A stretch of DNA of 64,000 nt from Diadema setosum (taxonomy: Eukaryota; Echinodermata; Echinoidea; Diadematoida; Diadematidae), in NCBI RefSeq assembly GCF_964275005.1, contig NC_092698.1, forward strand, positions 32,481,162 through 32,545,161, given 5' to 3'. The notes under the pieces are model-generated. The model did not search any database. It was not told where the DNA came from and worked only from the letters and a program-made list of their open reading frames with translations. Below, piece by piece: positions 19,036-58,432 of the stretch. Both the position numbers and the translations under genes were made by a program. Position 1 is the first letter of the stretch; each line of letters opens with the position of its first letter.

Positions 19036-19744
19036 AAAAATGTAACATGATATCATGATAATTTCGAAGAGCTGAAATAATCCACTCGAATATAATTTGT
19101 AAGTTTCCACAAAACTGATGGTGTTATTTAGTGAACAGTTTCGAGAACTTTAGACATTATCAATGAGACGAATTACAGACTCATTTTGAGGACATTAGAT
19201 CTATCTGTCAAAGAGCGTATGACTTTTGAATAGGTAAAATTTCATAATGATGGTTCTCTCTTTAGAAATTAATTCTTTTGCAGCATTTGGTGTATGGTTC
19301 ATACAGCAATATAATAGAATACCACCTGTGAACGTAGTAAAAACAACCGCGAAACAAGCATATTCACGTAGTTGGTCATATTTCCTTTTTTTTTCATTTT
19401 ATCACATTTACGCGTACTTACTTTCAGTACCTTCATTGTGTTAAGACTGTAAGATTGACGCTGTGGCCATAGTAATCTTAATTTTGTATACCAATTGATT
19501 TTATCAATATCAGTTAAATTCCTTTCAATTCAGTCAAAATATACAGAACATATAGAAGCAAAGAAGAGAGTACACATAAACTAAGTAAAATCTTAAACAT
19601 AAAACAAATAATTGAATAAATTATAAAAACTACCAACATTCGAGAGTATGATATAAAGTCGGATTATTTGAGATTTTCTTTCTAAACCAATGACAATTAA
19701 TTTTGAAAACAATATCACCAAGACCACATGTTAAGCAGTTTTTC
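19036..19744. other. Intergenic A+T-rich stretch
   Basis: No gene, repeat family or splice-consistent exon recognised. Confidence 0.5.
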
Positions 19745-20870
19745 GTGGATAGATCAGGGCGTGTTAAGCAGAAAGGGAGGATACACGAGGGGATTTTACA
19801 TGTTCAGACCAGAAATTTGATTTTTTTTCCTACGCAAATTATAGTAAAACAAAAATGAGACGTGCATGGTTAAATCCCGGCATCTCCCAGCTCTTGTTCC
19901 GAGTCTGCTATTACATTTTTAAAACTGAAACGATCTGATGGACACTTTTTGTGCAATACAGTGTATTAAGAAAATTATCAGTCCCAAAGGGTACCAAGTC
20001 TGTTGAGGGGGACCGAGCAAGTGGAGGGTTGTGTATCCCCGTCCCATTCGAGACTACCGACTCCGCAAGTTCAATCCAGACCCAGTGCTATACGTCCTTG
20101 GACAAGATGTTTTTACCCACCATGTCCCTCTCGACCCAGGTGTATAAATGGGTACCTGGCAACTCTGGGGTATTGCTAGTAGCTGGGTCCTCTGGCAGAG
20201 CAGTGACAACACTAAAGAGGCTACCCTGGATAATGAAAAAAGAAGAAAGAATGGAGCTTTGCATTTTTATAACTGAAATTCAAATATCTGGCGCACACTT
20301 TTGGTGGAATGTCTGGAAATTTGTCAATCAGAGAAGCTTAGTAAAAAGGGAGACCAAGCGGGGAAGATTGTTGGAGGAGATATACCCCCCCCCCCCCACA
20401 CACACACACGCACACACGAGAGAGTGTTGAATTGCATTTTTATATTTGCAGTTCAACTATCTGGTGCATACTTTAGGGGGAATATTTGGAAAATTGTTAA
20501 TCCCAGAAGTGTAGCCATCTATGATTGAAGGGAGTCTTTCTCGTACACAGTTATGAGGATATTGTGCATCTTTTAATTGAAGTGACAAATATGTAATAAG
20601 CGCTCTTCGGAAATTTGTCATTCTGAAAAGTGTACTACGTCTATGGAAAGGGACCAAACGGGGAGGGTGTGGAAAGGGGGTATCTCGCTTCCAAGCAAGG
20701 GAGATTTTGCATTTTCAGAATTGAAATTCCAATATCTGGTGCACACTTCGGGTGAAATATTTGGACAATTTTTATCAAAAAAGCAAGAAAATCTTCCCAT
20801 TAGAAATTCTCCTAAATCGTGTCTTGGACATTATGGTCGTAATATCCAAGACGGGTAAAAACTTACACCT
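19745..20870 (+). repeat. Degenerate tandem family, block B
   Basis: More units of the family seen at 16.1-18.3 kb: GATCTGATGGACACTTTTTG near 19933, ATCTGGCGCACACTTTTGG near 20286, ATCTGGTGCATACTTTAGG near 20459 and ATCTGGTGCACACTTCGGG near 20735. Each is preceded by a GCATTTTTATA or GCATTTTCAG word and a G-rich part. A SINE at about 20060-20245 lies between units. Confidence 0.7.
20060..20245 (+). repeat. tRNA-derived SINE, family also at 63.4 kb
   Basis: Starts with a degenerate polymerase III B-box-like segment (AGTTCAATCCAG), followed by CCAGTGCTATACGTCCTTGG, CCCACCATGTCCCTCTCGAC, GTGTATAAATGGGTACCTGG and a tail with GCAGAGCAGTGACAACACTA. The same order recurs at 63430-63625, which establishes a dispersed family. 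Confidence 0.75.
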
Positions 20871-23759
20871 GAATTCCTGTGTAATAAAAACGTTTTTTTT
20901 TTTTTATTTTTTTTTTATTTAATGCTTTTGCTGTTGACAACAGTTATTCAACAATTCTATTTCAGTGGAGAATGTAAAAAATATTTTCCTAGAAAACAAA
21001 ACTTTCATTTCAAATCATTCTTATGAAATCGTTTTAGAATTTTAAAAGAGGTGGTGAAAGTCAGAAAGCAAGAAATTAAGAAAGACGATCTATTATGCGA
21101 TAAGTTATCATGATTACATGGTGATCCACTGTTATCATGGAGAACATTTCATTCATTTTGTACTCAGAAAATGCAAATTAAACCATTTTTTTTTTTCATC
21201 TTGATTTACTTTCTTTCAAGAATTACTTAGAAGGTATTTCAGGAATATCATGTATAATCATAATTGGCTTGCTATAGCTTTACTTCTGAGGAGGAGATAA
21301 TCTCAGTTGTAAGAGAATAAGGAAACACAGAAAATTTAGTGTGCAGAACATTATCGGATAGAGGGCCACAGATATCATTTTGAAATTTTTACCCTTTAGT
21401 GATCATAGACAAGTGAAATCTACCCTCTTCTTTTTATCTCCCGAAACTGTTCAAGTTCTTATTTATCGATATAGATGTTTTAAGTTCTTAGAGCATTTAC
21501 CTTCAAAGTATTATCAAGTGAAGGGTGGGGAAACTTGCACGTCATGCACACAGTGCCTAGCCTATTCAAGGAGTTGTCTTGAGGGCCATGGAAGGACTTG
21601 ACAGGAATTATTTTAAAAAAAATCATGTGATGTCGTCAGGTGCCTTCGAATTTCTGAGTAAATATACAAATTTAATATCTATTTTTTCTTTCTCACTGGC
21701 AAGTGCAAACTTACACAAAGTTATTAAGAGCTCACGAGGTTGGTACTGTTATTACGACTGGTTGAAGTTCAACGAACTTGATAAGGATACAAGTCAAGAG
21801 GATTTGATTAGTAGCTCTTTATCTGTCATAAGATTATAGTCTCTTGGACTGACGCATGTACAGGGATCATGTGCTTTGAAATTAATATTAGATTTATGGA
21901 TGCATATTATTGATTGACGTACATAGATTAGGGACAATCACTTCACCCATGCACGTGCCAAACAAGAGCAAAGCAAGTACTTTATACAAATTATGTTGGG
22001 GGACGGTGGGCTAGAACAGTTTCTTGTTAAGCAAATTTATCAAAGTCATGATTACACATTTGCGTAGCAAGAGTTATCCAGGTACGATTTTCTGTCAAAG
22101 ATGTCCAACTCATATTTCTATATACCATCTCAGGGTAAAATGAAAATGCGATTCCCCAACCCAGACACAAAATAGGCCATACACTCATGTGTAGATTCAC
22201 ACCAGCATCATTCCCTGTCGTCTGTACATGCATAGTGTGCTAAGCACACTCTAAAGCACTCCTGATAGAATTATGGTAGATTTTTTGGAAGGTGGTCACT
22301 TTTACATAAATTCGTGGTATAAGAAATTTCACTCACTTAAGACTATAGGTCATGTGCCAAAATTATGCTGTTTTAAACTCTTAAATATGTTTTTTTTTTG
22401 AGAGACAGCAAAAGGAACAAAGGCATTATATGCTATGAGTTAGCATAATTTCTGCGTGATTAGATAGGTGGGATGCTTTCAAAGTTGTCACGAGACTCTA
22501 ATTGATAAGAAGTGAACATGTGACGGCAAAGCCGATAATCAACTTGCTAATAACCGTCGCCCTGCAGGGTTCATAAAACGTAATTGTATGTACTTTCAAC
22601 GGTTTACTGCATGTAATAATGTCATTAAAAGTGCAATATATTCAACGGCAAAGTAAGTAAACAACTACTGAATTCCAGAATAAATATCAATTATTTAAAG
22701 TCCATCCTCTATTCTAAGTCAAAAGATGTTCAAACGTCGCATAAAAAATCATGTGAATGATGACTTTAAAAAAGTGCCCCCAATAATGATCATCATATCA
22801 AAACGTGTTATTTATCTCTGCGGCTCATGTGATTCCCACTTTTAGCTAATATAACGTTTTCCCAAGTGGTCACAGTTAATGTTCACTGCATTTGGACCTA
22901 AAATTGAATTCAGTTTTAATATTCATGTCTGTTCATCCGTCTTGATTTTTTGTTGGCATGGAAACTTTAATATTACAAGATAAGCAGAGTACGCACTCAG
23001 CATAGAAGACTGTAACGGCAGCGCGTAATGTCAACTCGTTAGATTGCATCTCAAAATTTGAAAATCACTTTTGTCTCAGCTCATTTTGTTTACGTAGGGT
23101 ACACTTTATGGTGCGAGATCTGACGTTAATGATAACAAAAACAATCATTATTTTCCAATATACTATGATATCACCAGAGTGAAAATAAACCTTGAAAAAG
23201 AAATTTCAGTTCTTATAGTTCTATTTTCCTCTTTTATATGATACATGAATAAAAAAAGACAAAAATGCATATTATGCAGTTTTTGTTATTTTTGGTTCTC
23301 CATCTTTTTTTTTTCTTGGCATTAAATTGATATGCCCCTGAATATAGGCTTTCAAGTCACAAGATTTACTCCACTTCTAATAGTAATGTTGTACTAGTTA
23401 CATTCATAAGGGGATGGTTATTGGAATAAATATACAAGTGTAGAACGATCAGTGAGGAGAGAGACAGACATGACAAATTAAACTGTTATAGACAGGTAAT
23501 TGTAAACTTTGTTGGAAAGATACGTATGAAGATATCGAGAGTAAAATTGACACTTAGTCAACACAAATTAATTAGGTATACATATAACTTCCCCATTGCA
23601 TTTCCTTGTTGTGACAACAGCACGATTTGGCTGCCTTGATTCCTTTCTTCTCCTTCTAACTATGCCTATTTTTTCCTTTCATATAATTTTCCCCTATGCT
23701 GCTTGAGGACTGTAGATACACTACTTATCAATTTTGTATAGTTCTATGTAAGTTGACGT
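20871..23759. other. Intergenic stretch upstream of gene 2
   Basis: A+T-rich. Short frames (e.g. 21380-21601 and 21579-21839 on the + strand) show no recognised domain and no convincing exon structure. No RNA gene seen. Confidence 0.5.
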
Positions 23760-23764
23760 TGATG

Positions 23765-23907
23765 TGACGTCACATAATAAACACGAACCCTCGTGATCAC
23801 GAGGAGCGAAGATAAGATTGCGACGTGAGCTTATAAATTGGCCTCTCCTGGAGTCCCTCAATCAGTCTTGAATGTCGTGGCTTTCCTACATCTGGGTCCT
23901 GTATCAT
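23765..23907 (+). promoter_or_regulatory. Probable gene 2 promoter and non-coding first exon
   Basis: A TGACGTCA palindrome (CRE-like, 23766-23773), an AGATAAG GATA-like site near 23811 and a TTATAAATT TATA-like box near 23831 are followed about 25-30 bp later by CAATCAGTCT, a plausible initiator. The short transcript would reach a good donor (CAT|GTGAGT, GT at 23908). A matching acceptor (CTATACAG, ending 24168) lies 31 bp before the gene 2 ATG. Exon 0 is inferred from signals only. Confidence 0.5.
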
Positions 23908-24199
23908 GTGAGTGATTTTTTTTTTAGGATGTTCGTTCGTATATTTCTTTGTTTGTTCTTTAGTCAAAAGAACTGGTCTAGAGAGAGTAGGAAAGGTATT
24001 TATATTATTATATTTTTCTGTCATGTAGTAATGACAGTATCAATAATCGGCATTTCTATAGGTATTTGCTGACCAACAGCGCCTTTGGTTTTCTCTAGTA
24101 TGTGCGTCTAACAACCTGTTCTGGTCATAATGTAACCATAACACCTTCTTGATTCCTAAACTATACAGATCTAGTCCTCAACCATACCAACGTGTCAAG

Positions 24200-30024
<5,825 letters not shown>

Positions 30025-30474
30025 TTCTCGATCTTCGAGTCCCGCCCAGGCTCCGCCTGAACCTCTCGGTTTAATGTATCCTGTAGGTGCCCCTGATACA
30101 TTATCGATGCGATAGTCTCTCATTCCGTTTACATCAATACTGAAAACGACCAGTACTATTAAGTGTTAAAAATTGTTGTTCATAAACATCTTTTCTTCCT
30201 TGTGTATATTTTGTACTAAATCTTGACAGTGCAATGTAATTCTGTGTTACCAATGTCGTCTGCTACTGTCGAAATACTGGACAGTTTTGCTGGAATACTG
30301 AATATGAGTGAGACTGTACCAATAACTTGATCAAGGGAACGTAGCATATTTTTCCCAGTGTTTTCTAATTATGTTCTGTTTCACGCTATATGAGTTGACA
30401 AGAGGTTTGAGTGTTGAAAAGAAAAAAAAAAATCTATGCACATTTCGTTCCTAAGCTTGTGAAATGAAAATAAA

Positions 30475-32008
30475 AGCAAAAAAAAAAAAGAAGCAATATT
30501 CATCTATGTAATCTTGACTTCGTTGCAATATCTTTGCAACGTAACAATAAGAAATCTTTAGGATCCAAAACTATTTTAGAGCATTTTTCTTAAAGTATTT
30601 AAATTATGAGGTGTCAAAACTAACGGTAATTTTTCTTCTCATTACCTACCTCCAATAACCCGTTTTCATGGTGAGTAAGTGTCATAAGACATGACATACC
30701 AAATGTTCTGTATTCAAGCAACAACTTCCTTACAGGTTATTTGTGAAAAGAAATGTCACTTATTGATTGAATAAACGATTAAATTCCACCTTTATTCGTC
30801 TCCCTCTTCATTTGATTTTCATTTGAAGACAATGTTGGTTTGAATGAATGATCTACTGAAAACTTGACATCGTAATAAGTAGGTCCCACATTATAAGTGA
30901 AATTATCACGGTCGTAACGTATACATGGTATACGGTAACTTCTTGAATTTCCAGAAACCTGTCTGGGAAACTTCCTGTTTGTTTGGGTTTTTTTTTTTTT
31001 TTTTTTGTCTCCTTCATCGCAAAGCCAGCATGGTTTTGAAAGACTAACGGCTTGAATAGACCCTTCATTTCAGAGCCTCTTTTCTTAGATCACACTTTTC
31101 AAGAGTGAGCACTTTCTTTCCAATATTTAGATAGGTTAGGAGACTCCATTTGAAATGAGTCATACGTCATTTCAAAGCTTAGAATCTGCTCTTAATAGTT
31201 TCTGCCCTTAACTAAAAATAAATGTCTGGTGACTTCTTGTTGGTTTTGTGATGCAGGATCACAATTAGTATCTATAATATGATAACACTGTATTATTGAA
31301 GTGTTTACTGAATTATCAGCTCTGCTGCGGCCCCGTATTGATCTGTGGTAGCAACAGGTCTATACGGGTAAAAATATACACAAAGATACACAGCTGGTGT
31401 AAGACAGGTAGCTGCTGTGCGAAGGGTCTTTATAACGTGGCTTTCTCTCGGGAATTATAGGCTACCTATGAAAAAAAAAAAAACATGCTATACATAGCAT
31501 ATAATCACAGGGCTGTTTCGTTCCCTGCAGTTATCAAAAATATCTACGTGTATACTTGTTAAGCGCCCGAGCATGTGTATGTGATGTGTGCTTTTACTTG
31601 TCGTGAGTGTGAGGGTGTGTGTGTGTGTATGCGCGTGTATCTAGTGTAATGACCAGAAGTCCGTAGTAACACAGATTATCTGTAGGAAATGTAAATAAAT
31701 ACACAGAAAAAACGATAAAACACTTATCATCACAATGTTCTTGCATTTATGTCAATTCGATGCTGAACTTTCCTCAAAATTAATATATAAATGACATTGC
31801 GTGAGTGGACATAATCATACGTATTACGTCGTGTGTGATAGAGGAATAAGTGTGAAGTGATAAATGATAGAAATGAAAGGGACTGCTATAAAGCATGGGT
31901 TGCAGTTTGCAGTCTCCTCAAAAAAAAATTAAAAAAAATAAACAATTGCTAAGCTACCAGAACTTGGCGAAATGTCTGAGAAAAAAAAAAAGAAATGCAC
32001 AAACACAC

Positions 32009-32049
<41 letters not shown>

Positions 32050-32279
32050 TGCAGCTCTCTCGAAAAAAAGAAAGAAAAGAGATAAGAGTTGAGAGCTGAA
32101 GGAATAACAGGACTGAAATGGACAGGGAAAGGGAGAAGGAAGGGGAAATGAAGGGTTAAAACCGATAATATGCTCACTCACCGAGCTGTAGGGAGGAGAT
32201 TGTATGAAAATGATAAATGATTATAATAAAAAAAGGGGGGGCTTGAAATTAGGGTTTTCAAGAGTATAATTCACTCTAG
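30475..32279. other. Intergenic stretch after gene 2
   Basis: A+T-rich DNA with a T run near 30985 and a (CA)n microsatellite at about 32007-32047. No gene recognised. Confidence 0.55.
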
Positions 32280-32900
32280 CCTTCATTTCCATAAACAAAA
32301 GATTATTGATTGATTTTAAAGAAAACTTTTCTAAATTACAGCTTCTTTTATACTGTTATCAAGAGAATTCTAAAATCTAGGGCCAGAAAAAAAGTAAGCA
32401 GAATTTTTGTCAAAAAGAGTCCTGTCCTGGTCAACGGAAAGTGAAATTCATCGGATTGACGAGTGCATATGTTAAGAATGAACAGTTTCGCTTTTAACGA
32501 ACATGGAATCGAAGGGGAGGGATAGAGTGGTTGGCGAGTTTGCACATAGCTTGTCCTAAATGCAAACGATGCAAATCATTAATATTTAACATGTTATTTT
32601 CATAAGATAAAACATCAGTGTGGCATCTATATGACTTGTTACAAATAATACAAACAGCTTTCTTCTTTAATATTATTCTTTATATAGGTAAGACAAGATA
32701 CAGTATGAAGGAAGACAAAATTTAATTTATTTATACACCAATATTTTTGGAGACAGTGCGACATGTAGAATCAATTCTATCAATTCCAAGTGGATTTATT
32801 ATTAAGAATCAAATCTAGAAACTTGATTGAAAAGAATTTACCTTTAATTTTTATGTCGTCGGGGAAAATATTCTTTGGTACATCTGTAAAGGGTTAAAGT
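32280..32900 (-). mobile_element. Old, decayed LINE fragment
   Basis: Read on the minus strand, diverged pieces follow the order of the fuller LINE at 43.4-46.4 kb. Near 32850-32740 are KFLDLILNNKSTWN and RIDSTCRTVSKNIGV (compare KFLGVCVDNKLSWRNH and SICKTISRNIGV). Near 32460-32330 are RQSDEFHFPLTRT and FFSGPRF followed by NSLDNSIKE. Many stops and frame changes indicate an old copy. It lies between genes 2 and 3. Confidence 0.7.
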
Positions 32901-33679
32901 AAGTCCATCCATTTAGAGGTAATCTAATTTTATCGACAACCAATAAGGCTAAGGAAAAATACAGAAAATTCCACATCTACCATGATTTCGTGTTTTGTTT
33001 TGTTTTGTTTTGTTTTGTGTGGGTTTATTATTTATTTTTTTTTTGGGGGGGGGTGTTGTACCTTAACCACAACGTTGACTTTGGTAATCTAGGCGTTTCT
33101 TTTTGTTCCCAATTTTTCTTCAAAAAAAGAAAAATCTCTCTAAAACTTTGCTCTAGTCTGTATATCAATATTTAGATTACCCGTTTTCAAATTTATAGCC
33201 TTCACTATTCAAATTTCTCACACAGAACATGTGTGTGCTCAAAGGTTCACGTTCTCCTATACACTCAAATCATGTGACTAAAGAGCCATGCTTCATCATT
33301 ACAATCGCGCACTCAGCAAATCTTCGCAGTGCAAAGTACCAACCTGCAGAGAGCTGATCGTCTACGCCGTCTACCTGATACTCAGTGAAAAGCCGTCACA
33401 TGAGTTTTCCTATGTTTGCATAGAGGGGAACTAAAAGGGGAGGAAACCATCCCACTCTGCCATATCGAGTATTTGTCAGGGGTAAGATCAGGTGACCGAC
33501 TGTTATCTAGCGCTGTGCACAGTTCTATGTAGTCACGTTGACTGCCATCTTTTATCATCCCTGATCATGTGGTAGAATGTTACCGACAGTGCACGAGTTT
33601 TAGTCAAATCCATGGGCAAATTTTATGAAATGGAAAAGACTCATGCGCTGCAATTTAATTCTTTACCTGAACTTAACAA

Positions 33680-33712
<33 letters not shown>

Positions 33713-34163
33713 AAGTGTTTCAATTGTATGCAACTTTGAAGCTTCATTCCTTGCATTAAATGATGATACTCAAAGACCAGTAAGTAATATTCTCTATTTC
33801 GGCTTCGTTGTGCACTGACTGGCTTGGCAAGAACACAAAGTGGCGCTACGTTCACCTGTCAGATCTGCGTGAATCCAACGACCAGTGATTTTATGACACC
33901 TTTTTTTTTTTTTTGTTTTTTTTTTTTGGTAGTTTCATCGATCTGCACCTACGTTTAGGTAACTCAGAGTTCATTGTGCTCGCAATCAAAGGGCATTACA
34001 CATTACACTTGAGAACGTCTTTGTCATTAACTCTTCATTTTTCTTTTCTGATAACCTTGCTCTACATAGCTTTCTTTTGGGTTTCCTCTTCTGCTGGTCT
34101 TTATTTTATCGTCATTTTCGTTTGAACCCCTGACCTGTCAGGTCACTCCAGTATTGTTTCGAG
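32901..34163. other. Gene 3 upstream flank
   Basis: Contains TTTTG repeats at 32995-33017, a G run near 33045, a (CAA)n run at 33677-33713 and T runs near 33900-33928. A CCTGTCAG acceptor-like sequence ends at 34141, 22 bp before the ATG, so gene 3 may have a 5'UTR intron as inferred for gene 2. No clear TATA box. Confidence 0.4.
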
Positions 34164-47767
<13,604 letters not shown>

Positions 47768-47865
47768 GGACTCGAGGACTCCTGACTGTAGAAGTCCTAA
47801 GACGCCATGCATCAACCGGTGGGTGCATCTATTAATCACCATGCATCGCTTTCAATGAAAATAAA

Positions 47866-50800
47866 ATGAACCAACAATTTTGTATATTAGAACCAAAGGT
47901 CAACAACCTAATAGAATTATTTCCAAGCGTTTCCATTGAAATTCATGTAGAAGTTTGAAATCGAGTCATTCTCATAAGGTAAAGTGATTTTTAGACTCAA
48001 TTCAAATTTGTTCTATATCATTTCATATCTTTTCTTCAAATGAATTTGAAAAAAAGTTGCATCAATTCGTCATAAATATTAATCTGTGACAGGCTGTCGT
48101 ACATTAACACTAGTTTGCCAAAAGTGAAGTTGTGTGCAATATATAGCAATGGAACGGTCAATATTTTCTTTGATGTACACTCGCAGAAAAGACTACGTCA
48201 AAACGACTTGTACAAGAATACAATGTACTAATAAAAAAAATAGAAACACTCTAAATTTAGGGGGAATACCCCAACACAACAGTGTACCCTCAGAAAGTAT
48301 TCGAGAAAGGTAGAAATTATTCAAATCTGATGCAAACAGCAACAGCCATTTTTCGTTCTTTTGCGTCGAACGAAAGAGACCTATACATGATATCTATTAA
48401 GAGAGAGACAGAGAGAGGGGGATCATTGTAGAAAAAAAGCAAAAGCAAAAGCAAAAGCCAATAAAAAAGAGAAAAAAGAATCGTTTCTGCTTTGTATACT
48501 GTATCAAGTATTTTGGATTATTTGGGACCAAATAAGGAGAAGGGTGACTCACGCGCCATTTTCTAGGTGTCTTGTTGATGACAAGAAATAGGAAAGGATA
48601 TAGGGTGACTCGTTAAAGCTTGCCAAGGCGGAAAGGCAAGTGTGAACTAGCATGTACACTGTAGTTTATTACCTGTTACTATATACATGATAATGTTACC
48701 GTATAGGATATGAGTAAATGGGTTCCGTGATATCCATCTCAAATAAGAGCCGGAACCAGTATAAGAATGTCGTAGCGATCTTAGATTTTGTATTATTTCT
48801 TATTTTTTGCTATGATGACATGTGTGCTGATGTTAGAATCTATGATATTGAATCAAGTTATGGCATTGATTAGAGAAAAGTCAGTATCAAGAATTTGGGT
48901 AACGACAATACAGTTATAAAAAGTGAGGGCGATCTTCTGTCTTAAAAAAATAACAACAAAACAAAACTTGAATCAATTTACTACATTTCTTTGGAATACA
49001 CAAAGAATATTTTGCCAGAGACTATTTTCACCTTTTTGGTCATGCTTTTGCTATGGATGAGAACTATCCAATAAATAATGGTTTAAATGAAATGATACTT
49101 TGTGTATGCGTGTGTGTGTGTGTCTGTGTCTGTGTCTGTGTGTGTATGTGTGTGTGCGTGTGTGCGTGTGTGTGTTTGTAAAAAAGTCCACCTGCCACCA
49201 ATAAAGGAAGCACCGTTTGTAAATACTTCTGAGACATCTCCACGGGACGGACGACTTACAGTACCCTCCGATGGACAAGGCCTTGAGAATAAATTGTCTT
49301 GCAATCCGCTATCTGTACCTCCACAGCGCACCCGAACCAGAAACCTCGCGTTTAAGAGTCCGTTGTCTTGTCCACTGCACCATCTTGCTTCTTCAAACCT
49401 TCTTCAAGCAAACGTGGAAAAGGCTGACGTGTAGAGAGCTTTCTTTCAATATAGTATGTCCCTCTGTGACATAGTTTATCCCATTCAGTACCTAACGAAA
49501 GGACATTATTTGTTTAATGAAATCACAATTTACACACGTCTTGAATATCTATATTGTGACTTTCAAAGAGGACTATATAATACAGTTAGGTAATCGTTGT
49601 ACATGGAATTGATGTGAGAACCATTTCACTTTAACACAAGTAAATGTGGTTAGTCATTGTAAAAATGAACCTCCGAAATCTAAGCATTCTTTCCTCAACT
49701 TTGTCAACGGGCTTCTCTCTCAATCCATTCGTGATACTTTTCTTTATATATATACTTTTACAGATTAAACATTTCCTTATACACTTCCTTTCTTTCTATC
49801 ATTTCTCAATAACCAATGTCGTCTTTCCTATAGAATTTGGTAACCCAATGAAATACTTTTCGTTATGTGCATACACTGCCTTAGAGTGTATAGGTTGCAG
49901 TCTATGTGTTTTCACTTTGGTTGTTTGAGGAACCTTTTCAGATGTAAAAAAAAAAAATGCAAGGAAAGAAAAGAGCACACTTGTACCACACCCACATTTC
50001 ATAATAAAGGAACATTCGGTGTAAACATGGCCTGGTACAAAGGAATAGACATGAGTCATTGAAATTTTTGACCCCCCCCCCCCCCCAAAAAAAAAAAAAA
50101 AAAAAGAGCCTTGTAGGAAGAATTGGTCAATATTTACCTATCAAAACCCGTGGTTGCAATTAGTTTTTTTTTTTTTGTTTCTGTAATTCATTACCTGATA
50201 TAATTATCTTGGCTCCCTGGTATCACAATGTTGCAGGCTGATGTATAGCGTGATTTCAAACAAATGAGTAGGCCTACTTGATCACACTTTATGTGGGTTC
50301 TGTGGTGTAGCCAAACAATGCAGTTGCATTGTGACAAATTTCTTTAAAACTGCGTCGGGAACCTCGCCGGTGGCATTTGATACGCAGTCTCCCTTGTCAA
50401 CACACGAGTCTTGGTAAGTTTACACTTCCTTGATTGTGCATTAGCTGAACTGTGCATTTCCAATAAGCCAAGATGTTATAGTTTCCGTGCTTAGCAGAAC
50501 TGAGAAAACTGCTTTATACATTTATGATATGTTTGATTGATGATTGTAGTTGCCATAAACTCAATTATCCATCAACGCGACTAAACAGAATCTGCAAACG
50601 GCTAGCTATACGTCATTAAACCCCATTAAACAAGCTTCACTGAAAATAGTCAGTTGGTGATTTAGACTGCATGAATCGAGAAAGGTGAAAGCCGACGTGT
50701 TTTTTAAGGTTCGTCTGATAGTAAGGATGTTGAAACTGCATCATATCCACCAATTCCAAATTAATAAGGAAGTGTGACGTTTAAATCGAACGATTTCTGC

Positions 50801-51452
50801 CTGTGTGCATTCTGCTTTAACAGAATTGTAGCAGTTATTACACCCTTTTCTCCGCGTAACTAATACGTCTATAGCATGATACAATGAGTATATAGTCTAC
50901 TGTGGAAACATGGGGAGGAAATTATGGATGAGCAATAGACATGCACTCCCTCCCCGAAGAGTCGAAAGTACTTCCTGCAGAATACCTGAAAGGAGAGTTC
51001 TATGAAAGAGATTTCTATACTATGTATTCTTTGCTACAGCATAAATTTGATTATGTAACAATCATTTCGTTTTGATAGTTATTATCTCCATATCAAAGAA
51101 TTTCTTTTCTTATGGCATTGTATAATGTATGCACGTGTTTGTATGTATCAGTATCATAAGTGTGTTAGGGTATTTGTATGTGTGTATGTATGCAGGGTTC
51201 GACATTAATAGTCAGGGGGCCATTAAAAATGATGTCGGGCTATCAAATTTTCATAAAGTCTATCATTTGGTAGCTCGATCGGGTCAATATCTTTCGTTTT
51301 TAGGCCAACAAAATTTCAGATTTTAAGATTTTAGTGTCCCGAACGGGAGACCACATAAAAGAAATTAGTTATCGAGTCCTCATAACAATGTATGTATGAT
51401 TGAAATAAGTCGGTAAAGATAATTTCTGTTGTCAGATATTAAGGCCCTCACA
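47866..51452. other. Intergenic stretch between genes 3 and 4
   Basis: Holds a (GT)n microsatellite (about 49105-49175), a minus-strand SINE (49185-49395), a C run followed by an A run (about 50073-50105) and a repeat-like segment at about 51190-51350 beginning CAGGGTTCGACATTAA. A TGTTGTCAG acceptor-like sequence ends at 51435, 17 bp before the gene 4 ATG. No other gene recognised. Confidence 0.5.
49185..49395 (-). repeat. tRNA-derived SINE on the minus strand
   Basis: Read on the minus strand from 49395: GATGGTGCAGTGGACAAGAC (A-box-like), GGACTCTTAAACGCGAGG, then TTCTGGTTCGGGTGC (B-box-like), then a non-tRNA body containing CCTTGTCCATCGGAGGG. The tRNA-like head with box spacing supports a SINE. 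Confidence 0.6.
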
Positions 51453-57885
<6,433 letters not shown>

Positions 57886-58120
57886 GAGAAGAGAAGAGAT
57901 GGAAGACTCTCCGGCTGACATCCGTGATGAATGCCGATAAAGATGGCCTTTCCAACTATTTGATCTGTCTCAGTCTACCATGATTAACTGGAGGGAAGTG
58001 CAAGACTTGGAAGATCAGAGATGGAGAGTACTTTAAATGAGCGCGAGAATTTTGAATATTAGTGTTTAAATCACATCACATAGGCAAAAAGAAGAAGGAC
58101 TATTTAAAACATCCCGACAA

Positions 58121-58138
58121 TATATATATATATATATA

Positions 58139-58179
<41 letters not shown>
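58121..58179. repeat. (AT)n microsatellite in gene 4 3'UTR region
   Basis: AT run with a short GT interruption, between the gene 4 stop and the AATAAA at 58427. If transcribed it lies in the 3'UTR. Confidence 0.9.
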
Positions 58180-58182
<3 letters not shown>

Positions 58183-58432
58183 ATCCACAACTTAGTAAAA
58201 AGAAATGTTGCCATGCAAAGTTTTTTATTTTTCTATCATCAATCAAAAAATTATTCCATATGTTTCCAGTATAGTCAGAAGATCGTGAAACTCTGTGACA
58301 TTAAAAGAACAACTCAATGCTGCAGAGCTAATTTCTGTTTTTTCCTGTATTTTATGCCAGTATGATACTTCATGAAGAAGTTATCTAATGTGCAGTCAAA
58401 ATTGTATATCATTGTCTTGTTGGATGAATAAA

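Noticed and set aside
21380-21839. Possible small host gene (two overlapping + strand frames)
   Set aside because: No recognisable domain, no splice-consistent partner and ordinary A+T-rich composition.
24149-24199. In-frame upstream Met for gene 2
   Set aside because: It would put a polar stretch ahead of the signal peptide and lies partly upstream of the likely acceptor ending at 24168.
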